From NCBI RefSeq assembly GCF_013425765.1, contig NZ_JACCJZ010000020.1, positions 62,001 through 126,000 on the forward strand: a stretch of DNA of 64,000 bases. Direction: 5' to 3'. Each line of letters begins with the position of its first letter. The first letter of the stretch is position 1. Positions 30,560 to 41,234 of the stretch are shown here, in pieces. Both the position numbers and the translations under genes were made by a program. This stretch comes from Luteimonas deserti. GTDB taxonomy: Bacteria > Pseudomonadota > Gammaproteobacteria > Xanthomonadales > Xanthomonadaceae. The notes under the pieces are model-generated. The model had not been told where the DNA came from. It searched no databases and saw nothing but the letters and a program-made list of their open reading frames with translations.

Positions 30560-30895
30560 TCAGTCGCGGTCGTCGCGGGACCACACCCCGTCGTTCTCGA
30601 CCTTCACCGGAAACCGCGCCACCGGTTCATAGGCAGGTGCGCACAACGGTCGGCCGGTGCGGATGTCGAAGCGGGCGCCATGCAGGACGCATTCAACGCT
30701 CGCAGCCCCGGCATCGAAGCCGTCGCCGGCAGACAGTGCGAATTCCTCGTGACTGCACTGGTCTTCCAGCGCGTACAGGGTGCCGTCGATGTTGAAGACG
30801 ACGATCGCCGCGCCCGTCACCTCGTCGAAGCCGGTGCGCATCTCGCCCGGAAGCAGCTCCGAGGTCGGGCAGATGAAGGACCAGGCCGGGATCAT
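30560..30895 (-). CDS. Rieske [2Fe-2S] ferredoxin-like protein
   Basis: A 111-residue Rieske ferredoxin. Cluster ligands are visible as CSH (C47, H49) and CVLH (C69, H72), with the YALEDQCSHEEFALSAG and VECVLHGARFDIRTGRP motifs of non-heme oxygenase ferredoxin subunits. It is the last gene of the suf operon, and its start overlaps the GNAT gene by four bases (ATGA). Similar genes end suf operons in xanthomonads; here it may be a client, an electron donor or a cluster carrier. No oxygenase is encoded nearby. Confidence 0.92.
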   Translation of the reverse strand: MIPAWSFICPTSELLPGEMRTGFDEVTGAAIVVFNIDGTLYALEDQCSHEEFALSAGDGFDAGAASVECVLHGARFDIRTGRPLCAPAYEPVARFPVKVENDGVWSRDDRD

Positions 30896-31422
30896 GGCTC
30901 GAACCTCTTTTCGAGAATCTCGAACCGGAGATCGTCGCGCAGCGGGATGCCGAAGCGCGGATCGCCGTAGGGAAAGGGCGCATGGACACCGGTCCGGCGA
31001 TACCCGCGGCGTTCGTAGAAAGCGATCAGCGCGTCGCGCACGTCGATCACGGTCATGCGCATCGCCGGCAGGCGCCAGTCCTCGCGCGCGATGCGTTCGC
31101 ATTCCGCGAGCAGTGCATCGCCCGTGCCGCGTCCCTGCAGCGCCGGCGCCACTGCGAACATGCCGAAGTAACCGGCATCCCCGGCGTCGGCGACGTGCGC
31201 ACAGGCCAGCGGGCGGCCGTCGTCGCCGTCCAGCACCACCACGCGGCTTCTGCTGCGTTCGATGTCGGCCGTCAGCACGTCCGGGTCGATCCGTGCGCCA
31301 TCAAGCAGGTCGGCTTCGGTGGTCCATCCGGCGCGGCTGGCCTCACCGCGATAGGCGGATGTCACCAGCGTCACCAGCGCAGGAACGTCGGCGGTGGTGG
31401 CGATGCGGTACGGACGGGTCAT
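30892..31422 (-). CDS. GNAT family N-acetyltransferase in the suf operon
   Basis: A 176-residue acetyltransferase of the GNAT fold. The acetyl-CoA pyrophosphate loop is visible as QGRGTGDALLAECERIA, preceded by YFGMFAVAPAL, and followed by RMTVIDVRDALIAFYERRGYRRTG. It lies between sufS and the Rieske gene and overlaps the latter, so it is cotranscribed with iron-sulfur assembly. The substrate is unknown. I start at the ATG at 31422; a longer frame upstream has no supporting similarity. Confidence 0.87.
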   Translation of the reverse strand: MTRPYRIATTADVPALVTLVTSAYRGEASRAGWTTEADLLDGARIDPDVLTADIERSRSRVVVLDGDDGRPLACAHVADAGDAGYFGMFAVAPALQGRGTGDALLAECERIAREDWRLPAMRMTVIDVRDALIAFYERRGYRRTGVHAPFPYGDPRFGIPLRDDLRFEILEKRFEP

Positions 31423-31494
31423 GGCGATTCGAACGGACGAGACCGGCGGATTATCGCCGACGCGACGTCGCCCCGGCATGCCAGTCGCATCGGC

Positions 31495-32730
31495 TCAGGC
31501 GAGCAGCGTCCGCACCTTGCGCAAGGCCGAAACGAAGCCTTCGATCTCCGCATGCGTGTTGTAGAAGGCCGGCGATGCGCGGCAGGTGGCGGCCACCCCG
31601 TAGAACTTCAGCAACGGATGCGCGCAGTGCTGGCCCGAGCGGATCGCCACGCCTTCCAGGTCGAGCAGCGTCGCGAGGTCGTGTGCATGCGCACCCTCGA
31701 CGAGAAAGGCGACGACCGCCGCCTTGTCCGGCGCGGTGCCGAAGATCCGCAGGCCGTCGATGCGCTGCAGTTCCTCGGTCAGATGCGCCAGCAGCTCGGC
31801 CTCGCGCCGCTCCACCTGTTCCATGCCCAGCCGTTCGAGGTAGGCGACGGCCGCGCCCAGTCCCACGAAGCCGGCGATGTTCGGCGTGCCGGCCTCGAAC
31901 CGGTGCGGCGGGTCGTTGTAGACCGTGCCCTCGAAGGCGACTTCCCGGATCATCTCTCCGCCCCCGAGGAAGGGTGGCATGGCGTGAAGATGCTCGCGGC
32001 GGGCCCACAGGGCGCCGGTGCCGGTGGGCCCGCACATCTTGTGGCCCGTGAAGGCGTAGAAGTCGCAGCCGATGGCGGCGACGTCCACGCGCCGGTGGGG
32101 CACGGCTTGCGAACCGTCGATGACGGTGACGATGCCGCGCCTGCGGGCATCGCGGCAGATCTCGCGGACCGGGTTCACCGTGCCGAGAACGTTGGACACA
32201 TGGGTCAGCGCCAGCAGCTTGACGTCCGGGGTCATCGCCTGCTGCAACGCGTCCTGGTCCAGCGTGCCGTCATCGCGGATCTCGACGACGCGCACGACGG
32301 CGCCCGTGCGCTCGGCAACCAGCTGCCACGGCACGATGTTGGCGTGGTGCTCCATGCGCGAGACCAGGATCGCATCGCCGGGCTGCAACCGCGGCAGCGC
32401 CCACGAATACGCCACCAGATTGATCGCGAACGTCGTCCCGCTGCACAGCACCAGTTCCTCGGCGCGCACGTTGAGGAAACGCGCCAGCGCCTTGCGGCTC
32501 GCCTCGTACGCATCGGTGGCCTCGCTGCCGAGCTGGTGGACCGCGCGGCTGACATTCGCGTTGTGACGGCGGTAGAAGCCGTCGACGGCCTCGATCACGC
32601 ATGCGGGCTTCTGGCCGGTATTCGCGTTGTCGAAATAGATCAGCGGCTTGCCATGGACCTCGCGCTGCAGGAGCGGGAAGTCCGCCCGTACCGCATCCCA
32701 GTCGATCGCAGGTGTCGGCTGCGCGTTCAT
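31495..32730 (-). CDS. sufS: Cysteine desulfurase SufS
   Basis: A 411-residue PLP enzyme of the group II (SufS/CsdA) type that takes sulfur from cysteine for iron-sulfur clusters. The PLP lysine is K231 in FYAFTGHKMCGPTGTG and the persulfide cysteine is C369 in IRSGQHCAHPL; SGTTFAINLVA and HHANIVPWQ are also family motifs. The start overlaps the sufD stop (ATGA). No SufE or SufU sulfur acceptor follows, so the acceptor must be encoded elsewhere. Confidence 0.97.
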   Translation of the reverse strand: MNAQPTPAIDWDAVRADFPLLQREVHGKPLIYFDNANTGQKPACVIEAVDGFYRRHNANVSRAVHQLGSEATDAYEASRKALARFLNVRAEELVLCSGTTFAINLVAYSWALPRLQPGDAILVSRMEHHANIVPWQLVAERTGAVVRVVEIRDDGTLDQDALQQAMTPDVKLLALTHVSNVLGTVNPVREICRDARRRGIVTVIDGSQAVPHRRVDVAAIGCDFYAFTGHKMCGPTGTGALWARREHLHAMPPFLGGGEMIREVAFEGTVYNDPPHRFEAGTPNIAGFVGLGAAVAYLERLGMEQVERREAELLAHLTEELQRIDGLRIFGTAPDKAAVVAFLVEGAHAHDLATLLDLEGVAIRSGQHCAHPLLKFYGVAATCRASPAFYNTHAEIEGFVSALRKVRTLLA

Positions 32731-33967
32731 GAACCCAGATGCGCCGCCAGCGCACCGTCGAGAAGCGTTCCGGCGAGCGTGCGCAGTTCGGGATCCGCGA
32801 TCGCGAGCAGGGGTTCGCGCACGAAGGCGGTGGTCAACAGCCGGCGCGCGTCGGCCGCAGGCAGGCCACGCGAGCGCAGGTAGAACAGCGCGCCCGGATC
32901 GAGCTGGCCCACGGTTGCGCCGTGCGCGGCCTGCACCTCGTCGGCATGGATCACAAGCACAGGCTGGGTGTCGATCTCGGCAGTGGCCGACAGCAGCAGG
33001 TTCTTGTTCGACAGCCGTGCATCGGTGCCGTCGGCTCCGGCATCGATGGTGATGCCGCCATGGAACACGACCCGGCCGCGCCCGTCGCCGATGCCGCGCC
33101 ATTGAAGTTCGCAGGCGGTGTCCCGACCGCCGTGACGGATGCCCAGGCGCGTGTCCACATGCGCGCGGCCGCCGGCATAGAGGACCCCGTTCGCGGTGAG
33201 GCGTGCACCGTCGCCGGGCAGGCGCACATCGAGTTCGTGGCGGGTCAGGGCCCCGCCCGCCTCGACATCGGTGCGCACATAGGCGGATGTCGTCTGCAGC
33301 TCGGCGTCGGTGCGCAGGAACGTCGTCGCCCCGGCGTCACGCTGCTGCAGGCGCACGTGCTGCAGTTCGGCGCCGGCCGCCAGACGCACCGAGACCACGC
33401 TGTTGTCGAGGTGACGATGGGCGCCGGCATCGAGGTGGTGTTCCACCAGCGACAGGCGCGCACCCTCGCCCAGGCTGACGTGGTGCCGCAGATGCCAGGC
33501 CAGATCGTGGTCCGCGGGTGTGCCGACGAACACCAGATGCACCGGCGCGGCCACCTGCGTTCCGGCCTCCACGACGATCGCAGCCCCGGCGTGGGCAAGC
33601 AGGCCGTTGAGGTCCGCGAATACCGCGTCGCCGCGCCCGTCCAGGGTCGGCAGGGCGCCACCGAGATCCTGGATCGAGCCGAGGGTGAGTCCGGTGACCG
33701 GTGCACCGACGTGCGACAGATGCGGCACCGGACGGCCATTGACGAACACCAGACGCGGCGCCGGGATATGCGCAACGCGAGCGGGGTCAAGCTCCGTCAC
33801 CCCGGCTGCGGTGCTGAACTCGCGACGCTCCAGCGCCCGTAACGAGGTGTACTTCCAGGCCTCGCTGCGCGGGCCGGGCAGACCGGAGGCGAGCACGGCA
33901 TCGAGCGCGACGCGGCGCTCGGGCGGGCCGTCGAAACCGGCGGTAAGGGAATCGAGCAGCGCGCTCA

Positions 33968-33968
<1 letters not shown>
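32727..33968 (-). CDS. sufD: Fe-S cluster assembly protein SufD
   Basis: A 413-residue SufD, which with SufB and SufC makes the scaffold complex. The N terminus has the family GLPGPRSEAWKYTSLRALERREF motif and the right-handed beta-helix core ends in the conserved HADEVQAAHGATVGQLDPGALFYLRSRGLPAADARRLLTTAFV, whose histidine helps bind the cluster at the SufB-SufD interface. Length is normal. It overlaps sufC by one base (TGATG) and sufS by four. Confidence 0.96.
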
Positions 33969-34732
<764 letters not shown>

Positions 34733-34740
34733 GGGGGACC

Positions 34741-34768
34741 GTGATGAGTGATTCGTGATTGTTGATTC
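34741..34768. repeat. Four-copy degenerate heptamer repeat between sufB and sufC
   Basis: Four head-to-tail seven-base units (GTGATGA, GTGATTC, GTGATTG, TTGATTC) lie just upstream of the sufC start. On the minus (coding) strand they read as GAATCAA-type units, the short degenerate repeat common in Xanthomonadaceae intergenic regions. Confidence 0.7.
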
Positions 34769-34857
34769 GAGGGGCGTGGCGTCAATCGCGTGATCCGGTC
34801 GGTGGGGGCGTTTCGAACCACCTTCACCAGGACGGGCCGCTGCGCTGGAACGCAGCG

Positions 34858-36318
<1,461 letters not shown>

Positions 36319-36334
36319 GGGGCTGCCTACTGTC

Positions 36335-36814
36335 TTAGGGACGGGCCAGACGGGCGTCGATGCGCCGCGTGCCGCCGTGGGGGGAAAGGGAGCGCGCCCG
36401 GGCGGGGTCGCCGAGCATCTGCGCCAGGCTCACAGCGCGCAGGGCGTCGGCCACCACGTCGTTGATGCGCAGCCAGTTGCCGCGCACGCCGCACTGGCTC
36501 GAAATCCCGCACTGGCCGTCGTGCAGGCTGCACTCGGTCATCGCCAGGGGGCCTTCGATCGCCTCGACGATCTCGAGCAGATTGATCGCCGACGCCGGCC
36601 GCGCCAACCGGTAGCCCCCGTTCGCGCCGCGGAATCCCTCCACGAGGCCGGCCTGGGCGAGCGGCTTGAGGATCTTGCTGACCGTCGGCGCTTCGAGCCC
36701 GGACGCATCCGCAAGCTCGGCTGCGCTGGTGATCGACCCGGGTCGCGAGGCGAGCACGGTGGCCACCACGGTCGCGTAGTCGGTGAGCTTGGTGACGCGA
36801 AGCACGCGGCGCAT
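36335..36814 (-). CDS. sufR: Rrf2/IscR-like SUF operon regulator SufR
   Basis: A 159-residue Rrf2-family regulator of the SUF-associated type. The winged helix-turn-helix is [61 protein letters not shown]. Three cysteines (C95, C102, C108 in [15 protein letters not shown]) with IscR-like spacing can bind an iron-sulfur cluster, so it probably senses cluster status and represses the suf operon. It is 16 bp upstream of sufB. The ATG at 36814 matches the family start; the promoter is just upstream. Confidence 0.93.
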   Translation of the reverse strand: MRRVLRVTKLTDYATVVATVLASRPGSITSAAELADASGLEAPTVSKILKPLAQAGLVEGFRGANGGYRLARPASAINLLEIVEAIEGPLAMTECSLHDGQCGISSQCGVRGNWLRINDVVADALRAVSLAQMLGDPARARSLSPHGGTRRIDARLARP

Positions 36815-36836
36815 CCTGGATCGAAACGGGACCGAA

Positions 36837-36865
36837 ATTGTACGCTTTTGAGTCGGCAGCCTCAA
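36837..36865 (-). promoter_or_regulatory. Sigma-70 promoter of the suf operon, with an inverted repeat
   Basis: On the minus strand TTGAGG (-35) and TACAAT (-10) are separated by 17 bp, a near-ideal pair, about 25 bp upstream of the sufR start. The -35 lies in an inverted repeat (TTGAG, 8 bp, CTCAA; 36848-36865) that could be an operator for SufR. The divergent SET-domain gene begins about 115 bp away. Confidence 0.75.
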
Positions 36866-36979
36866 TGTACCGGGTCGTGCGATTCAGGCATGCGTTGCGC
36901 TGCGAGCGCGCTGCGATGCTGGCAGGGCGCGTGGATGTTGGCCACAATGCCCCGACACCTCCACTGGTTCCCGCGCGCG

Positions 36980-37462
36980 ATGCCGAAGACGAAGCCCAAG
37001 AAGAAGATCGAAGCCCGCATGTCGAGCATCCACGGCAACGGCATTTTCGCCACCGAGGCCATCGCCAAGGGCGAGCGGATCATTCGCTACAAGGGCTTCC
37101 TGCGCAGTCATGCCGATGTCGACAACGAATACGGCGATCTCGAGGAGGACGGCCATACCTTCCTGTTCACCCTCAACGACGACTACGTCATCGACGCCAA
37201 CGTCGAGGGCAACATCGCGCGCTGGATCAACCACAGTTGCGACCCGAACTGCGAGGCCGTCGTCGAAGAGGACGCCAAGGATCGGCGCCATAAAGACAAG
37301 GTGTTCATCGAGGCCGTGCGTGCCATCGCTGCGGGCGAGGAGCTCACCTACAACTACGGCATCACCCTGGCCGAGCGGCATACGCCGAAGTTGAAGAAGC
37401 TGTGGGGCTGCCGCTGCGGCGCCAAGGCCTGCACCGGCACCATGCTCCAGCCCAAGCGCTGA
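36980..37462 (+). CDS. SET domain protein (putative protein-lysine methyltransferase)
   Basis: A 160-residue protein made almost entirely of a SET domain with a post-SET tail. Visible motifs: SSIHGNGIFATEAIAKGERIIRYKG, the SAM-binding/catalytic ARWINHSCDPNCEAVVE, AIAAGEELTYNYGI and the cysteine-rich post-SET CRCGAKACTGTML, which can bind zinc with the SET-domain cysteine. A lysine-rich start (PKTKPKKKIEARM) precedes it. I use the ATG at 36980; one at 36947 would add eleven residues. Bacterial SET proteins are thought to methylate host or bacterial proteins; the HU-like protein at 41.3 kb has a Lys-rich tail, but no link is shown. Confidence 0.88.
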   Translation: MPKTKPKKKIEARMSSIHGNGIFATEAIAKGERIIRYKGFLRSHADVDNEYGDLEEDGHTFLFTLNDDYVIDANVEGNIARWINHSCDPNCEAVVEEDAKDRRHKDKVFIEAVRAIAAGEELTYNYGITLAERHTPKLKKLWGCRCGAKACTGTMLQPKR

Positions 37463-37474
37463 GTGGGATCCGGA

Positions 37475-38197
37475 TCAGGGTGGACCGTCGGCCGGCGCGG
37501 CGTCGCGCAGGTCGGCCGCGACGATGCGCCACGCGCGGCGCCCCGTGCCCTCCACGCCTGATGTGCGTAATACGTAGCGGCCTTCGTAACGGCGCATCGT
37601 GCCATCCGCCTGCTGCGCGCGCAGGGAGACCGGCACCTCCAGGGTCGCGGCGTCGCCGGCCGCCCGGACGGGGCCGGGCGCGCCGATGTCCACCATGAAG
37701 GTGGAGGTCTGCGCGTGGGCGGCGGCGAACTGATCCGGCGATTGCCCGCTGCTTCGTCCTCCGTCCGACCACAACCCATAGGCGCGGCCGTAATCGAGCG
37801 CGTTGAGCGCGGCGTAATAGCTGCGGAGCAGGGCGACCCCGTCCTCGGGCGCCGGTGCCTGGACGGCCGGCGCGGCGGCCAGCTCACCCGTCCCGCCCGG
37901 CAGGAGCCCTGTCTCGGGATTGTCCTCGAGCGGCAACAGCGCGCCCTCGTCTGCCGCAATCACCGGAATCTCGCCACCGAGCGGCACATCACCTGGCCCG
38001 GGCCGGGCCGGCATCCCGGTCACCGCGCCACCGTCGGGAAGCGGCTGCGGCAGGCCGGGATCGGCACTTCCGCCGCGTTGCGGTGGAGGCGCGCCGCCCG
38101 CACGGTCTTCGCGGCCGCAGCCGGCGAGCGCCAGTGCAGCCGCGACGAGCAGCGCGGCGGAGCGTTCAGCGCGCAAGTCGCACCACCACACGGCCAC
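37475..38197 (-). CDS. Lipoprotein with NTF2-like C-terminal region
   Basis: A 240-residue protein with an N-terminal lipobox (ALALAGCGRE), so it is probably a lipoprotein. A proline-rich linker follows, then a C-terminal region with a repeat of small helices and strands (VALLRSYYAALNALDYGRAYGLWSDGGR and MRRYEGRYVLRTSGVEGTGRRAWRIVAADLRDA) that resembles NTF2-like folds. The same pattern recurs in the gene at 39269-39808 (RRYNGHYRLRRVDGEWRI), so the two look paralogous. I keep the ATG at 38197, which overlaps the upstream gene by 32 bp; a TTG at 38176 is an alternative. Confidence 0.7.
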   Translation of the reverse strand: MAVWWCDLRAERSAALLVAAALALAGCGREDRAGGAPPPQRGGSADPGLPQPLPDGGAVTGMPARPGPGDVPLGGEIPVIAADEGALLPLEDNPETGLLPGGTGELAAAPAVQAPAPEDGVALLRSYYAALNALDYGRAYGLWSDGGRSSGQSPDQFAAAHAQTSTFMVDIGAPGPVRAAGDAATLEVPVSLRAQQADGTMRRYEGRYVLRTSGVEGTGRRAWRIVAADLRDAAPADGPP

Positions 38198-38726
38198 TGT
38201 CGATGTCCACCGCGCCCACCTGTCGGCCGGTCGGCAGCTTCGACAGCAGGTCGTCGTCGAGCCGGTAGACCGGCTCGCTGCGTGCGTACTCGGCGATCAG
38301 GCTGTTGACCACGCCGCGTGCGCCACCACGCAGCAGAGCATTCGCCCCGGGCAGATCGAACTGCAGCAGCTCCGGATCGTCGAGATGCAGGCCGCGGGTG
38401 GACGGGTCGTAGCGCAACCCGCTGACCAGCGCGACGCGCCCGGTGCGGCCGTCGGACGCCATGCCGTCCAGCCCGATGTCGAAATCCAGGCGCAACCGGC
38501 GATCGCCAGGCGGGATCGACAGGCGCGGATTGTCGAGCCTGACCGACACCAGTCCGCCGACCCGGTCGAACGTACGCGGAAACCGTGCGTCGAGCTGGCG
38601 CTGGAGCTGCGGCGCGGTGAACGCCACCTGGTCATTGAGCCAAGCCGATACCACGCCGAGCGACGTGCAGGCGGCCAGGCCGATCAGCAGCACTGTCGCA
38701 ACACCCAGGGTCAGGCCACGTCGCAT
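38166..38726 (-). CDS. DUF1439 lipoprotein
   Basis: A 186-residue predicted lipoprotein of the DUF1439 family. A clear ribosome binding site (GAGGAG) precedes the ATG at 38726, and a lipobox (LIGLAACTS) follows a hydrophobic helix. The body contains the family pattern VAFTAPQLQRQLDARFPRTFDRVGGLVSVRLDNPRLSIPPGDRRLRLDFDIGLDG, a lipid-binding-like beta-rich domain related to YceB. The function is unknown. It overlaps the downstream lipoprotein gene. Confidence 0.85.
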   Translation of the reverse strand: MRRGLTLGVATVLLIGLAACTSLGVVSAWLNDQVAFTAPQLQRQLDARFPRTFDRVGGLVSVRLDNPRLSIPPGDRRLRLDFDIGLDGMASDGRTGRVALVSGLRYDPSTRGLHLDDPELLQFDLPGANALLRGGARGVVNSLIAEYARSEPVYRLDDDLLSKLPTGRQVGAVDIDSGRVVVRLAR

Positions 38727-38802
38727 TCGGGTCTCCTCGTCACTGTTGACGCACCCTACCTGTACGGAGTGAATGCGATCTGAGCATCGACGCGGCGCAC
38801 CG

Positions 38803-39237
38803 TCAGTGCGGCGCTTCCGCCAGCGCCACACGATGCGGTTGCAGCCAGGCGAGCAGCAGGCCGAGCAGCAGCATCGCGACCACGTCCAGGCCGATCTGTT
38901 TGAGCGCCAGCGACAGCGGAAACGGCTGCCCCGCGTATGCGAGCAGGTGCCAGGGCAGAAACGACACCAGAGCCAGGGCGAGCCCGAAGCGCGCCCCGTG
39001 CCAGCGCTTGCTGCGGACCGGAGGCGGCAGCCAGCGGTACAGCCAGGTCATGCCGAGCCCGAGACTTGCATAGGCGAGCAGGATCCAGCCCACCTGGGCA
39101 TTGGCCTCCTCGCGCGGACGGAACAGGTGCGCCAGTGCGAGGTAATCGGCACGCAGCAGCACACCGTGTACGAGAAAGCCGAACACCAGCGCGGTGGCCG
39201 CGAGGGTCAGGCCGCAGATCCAGAAACGCTTGTCCAT
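38803..39237 (-). CDS. Four-helix membrane protein
   Basis: A 144-residue integral membrane protein with about four transmembrane segments (FWICGLTLAATALVFGFLVHGVLL, VGWILLAYASLGLGMTWLY, FGLALALVSFLPWHLLAY and LDVVAMLLLGLLLAWL). I do not recognise a function, but similar proteins of this length occur in other proteobacteria. It lies 77 bp before the DUF1439 gene on the same strand. Confidence 0.75.
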   Translation of the reverse strand: MDKRFWICGLTLAATALVFGFLVHGVLLRADYLALAHLFRPREEANAQVGWILLAYASLGLGMTWLYRWLPPPVRSKRWHGARFGLALALVSFLPWHLLAYAGQPFPLSLALKQIGLDVVAMLLLGLLLAWLQPHRVALAEAPH

Positions 39238-39268
39238 CGGAAGACCGTGGCGATAGGGCCCGCGCAGA

Positions 39269-39808
39269 TTAGCGCGCGCCCGGTGACGGATCGATGGACG
39301 CCGATGTGATGCGCCATTCGCCGTCGACCCGGCGCAACCGGTAATGCCCGTTGTAGCGGCGCAAAGGGCCGTCGCCGCCGATGCGCATGCGCACCGGAAT
39401 CTGCAGGGCGGTCGGCGGCGTGCCGGTGTCGAGCGGTTCGGGACGGCCGTTGTCCACGCGGATGCCGGTCACCGGCGTCAGTGCACGCAGGTCGCTCTCG
39501 CCCGACGACGCCGGCCGCCCGTCGAGCCAGTAGGCGTCGGCCTGCGCACGGTCCTCTGAAAACAGCGCCGCGAGATAGGCGTGCACCGTGTCCACCGCCT
39601 CGACCGTCACGCGTCCGGTTTCGTCCGACGCCTCGCGTGAGGCGGTCGTGGAGGGCGGCCCGCCGTCCGGCAGGGCGCCGCTCGCACCGGCCGCATCGTC
39701 TGCAGCGCCCGGCCCGCTCCCTGGTGCGCGTGTGGCCTCGTGCACGGCCAAGGCGATTCCGAGCAGGAGCAGCGTGGCGATGGCCAGCCACCAGCGACGG
39801 TGTGACAT
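39269..39808 (-). CDS. Membrane-anchored NTF2-like protein
   Basis: A 179-residue protein with an N-terminal signal anchor (RWWLAIATLLLLGIALAVHEA), a glycine/alanine/proline-rich linker and a C-terminal domain DTVHAYLAALFSEDRAQADAYWLDGRPAS ... GPLRRYNGHYRLRRVDGEWRITSASI. The domain matches the C-terminal region of the lipoprotein at 37475-38197 in layout and ending. It is probably periplasmic. The ATG at 39808 gives a complete hydrophobic anchor; upstream sequence in this frame overlaps the M23 gene and is not real. Confidence 0.72.
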   Translation of the reverse strand: MSHRRWWLAIATLLLLGIALAVHEATRAPGSGPGAADDAAGASGALPDGGPPSTTASREASDETGRVTVEAVDTVHAYLAALFSEDRAQADAYWLDGRPASSGESDLRALTPVTGIRVDNGRPEPLDTGTPPTALQIPVRMRIGGDGPLRRYNGHYRLRRVDGEWRITSASIDPSPGAR

Positions 39809-39849
39809 GCGTGTATCCCCCTCGCCGCGGGCGCGGCCCCGGGCGGATG

Positions 39850-40443
39850 CTAGCGCGCCGCGTCGCCGCTGTCGGCCCCCGCGCGCAGCAGCGGCAGCGG
39901 ATCGAATGCTCCGTCGGCGGCATAGATGCCGTAGTGCAGATGCGGGGGCGTGCCGCGCGCGTTGCCGGTGTTGCCGACGGTCCCGATGGCCTCGCCGGCC
40001 CGCACGATGTCGCCGACGGAAAGCAGGTCGGCCCAGGCATCGAGATGCGCGTAGTAATGCCGCTGCCGGCCCGGCCCCATGATCCAGACCTGGCGTCCGC
40101 CAAGACCCGCATCGCGGACGCCGACCACCAGCCCGTCGGTGGTACTGGTCACCGGCGTGCCGCGCGGCGCGAAGATGTCCACGCCTTCGTGGCGCCGGTC
40201 CGCGCCGCGCGGGGCGCCGTAGGTGTCGGCGATGCTGGACGCACGCACGCCCTCGACCGGCACCGGCAAGGATTCGGGCGCCGGCGCGGCCGTCAATGCG
40301 GCGATCGCGCGCGGCTTGGCCATGAACGGCTGGTGCCAGCTCCAGTAGGCCGCGGCCGCCAGTACGGCCAGGGTCAGGACCAGGCGCAGCGTGCGACGCA
40401 GCTGCGGCGTGTAGTCGCGGCGGGTGGGGGTGGGTGCATCCAT
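39850..40443 (-). CDS. M23 family metallopeptidase (LytM-like)
   Basis: A 197-residue cell-wall peptidase with an N-terminal transmembrane anchor (LRLVLTLAVLAAAAYWSW) and a periplasmic LytM domain. The zinc ligands are visible: H85 and D89 in RRHEGVDIFAPRGTPV, and H170 in PPHLHYGIY, with catalytic H133 in YYAHLDAW. All four are present, so it is likely active. M23 enzymes cut peptidoglycan cross-links. It is a single-domain form without LysM or coiled coil. Confidence 0.92.
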   Translation of the reverse strand: MDAPTPTRRDYTPQLRRTLRLVLTLAVLAAAAYWSWHQPFMAKPRAIAALTAAPAPESLPVPVEGVRASSIADTYGAPRGADRRHEGVDIFAPRGTPVTSTTDGLVVGVRDAGLGGRQVWIMGPGRQRHYYAHLDAWADLLSVGDIVRAGEAIGTVGNTGNARGTPPHLHYGIYAADGAFDPLPLLRAGADSGDAAR

Positions 40444-40502
40444 GCAGCCACCCTAGCGGCCCGTGTGCGAAGGCGCGGTCGGCGCTCCCGCGCGAGGTCG
40501 GC

Positions 40503-41141
40503 TCAGACCCTGGATGCGGCGCGCACTTCCTCCTCGAGCCGGGTCTTGAGCTCGGGTGCGAGGCGCAGCTGACGGGCCAGTTCGTCGAGGTAGCTGCGTT
40601 CCATGAAATTGGTGTCGTCCACCACCAGCACGCTGGCCAGATACATCTCCGAGGCGAGTTCCGGCGTTTGCGCGGCCCCCGCGATGTCCGCCGGATCGAG
40701 CGGCTTTTCAAGTTCGGCGTGCAACCACGGCTGGATGTCCGCGCCCGCATCGACGCGGCGGAACTCCGCCTCGATCACTTCGCGCTCGCGTGCATCGAGA
40801 TGGCCGTCGGCCTTGGCGGCACCAACGAGCGCACGCAGGATCGCTTGGCTGTGCAGATCGACTTGCGGCGGCGGCAGCCGATCGACGGTCTGTGGCGCGG
40901 GCGCGCCGGCCCCGGTCTGCTGCCGCTGGTAATCGCCGTAGGCGCGGTAGGCCATCATGCCGATCGCGGCGAGGCCGCCGTAGGTGGCCAGTTTGCGGGT
41001 TTTGCGGTTCTTTCCGAGCAGCAGGCCGAGCGCGCCGCCAGTGGCCGCGCCCTTGCCGAAATCGGCGTTGAGCAGACTGGTGCCGGGCGCGCCGCCGGCC
41101 TGCGAGGTGAGCAGATGGTTGAGGAATCCCTGGAAGCTCAT
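40503..41141 (-). CDS. DUF533 (YebE-like) membrane-associated protein
   Basis: A 212-residue protein of the DUF533 family. After a glycine-rich segment (NADFGKGAATGGALGLLLGKNRKTRKLATYGGLAAIGMMAYRAYGDYQ) with a short hydrophobic helix, a TerB-like helical domain follows (AILRALVGAAKADGHLDAREREVIEAEF and AAQTPELASEMYLASVLVVDDTNFMERSYLDELARQLRL). The aspartates in KADGHLD resemble TerB metal-binding residues. YebE-type proteins are stress-linked in Enterobacteria but not understood. The ATG at 41141 (MSFQGFLNHLL) is the usual start. Confidence 0.88.
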   Translation of the reverse strand: MSFQGFLNHLLTSQAGGAPGTSLLNADFGKGAATGGALGLLLGKNRKTRKLATYGGLAAIGMMAYRAYGDYQRQQTGAGAPAPQTVDRLPPPQVDLHSQAILRALVGAAKADGHLDAREREVIEAEFRRVDAGADIQPWLHAELEKPLDPADIAGAAQTPELASEMYLASVLVVDDTNFMERSYLDELARQLRLAPELKTRLEEEVRAASRV

Positions 41142-41234
41142 GTCGGTCTCGTCGATGGCGTGGAGAGGGCCGGGCGCGTGCAGCGGGCCCGGCAGGGGCG
41201 ACACCGCATGTGGAGATGCGATGCCGCAAACGAA

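Noticed and set aside
34741..34768. Possible CRISPR-like or IS-related repeat
   Set aside because: Units are seven bases and adjoin without spacers; there are no cas genes or transposases in the window.
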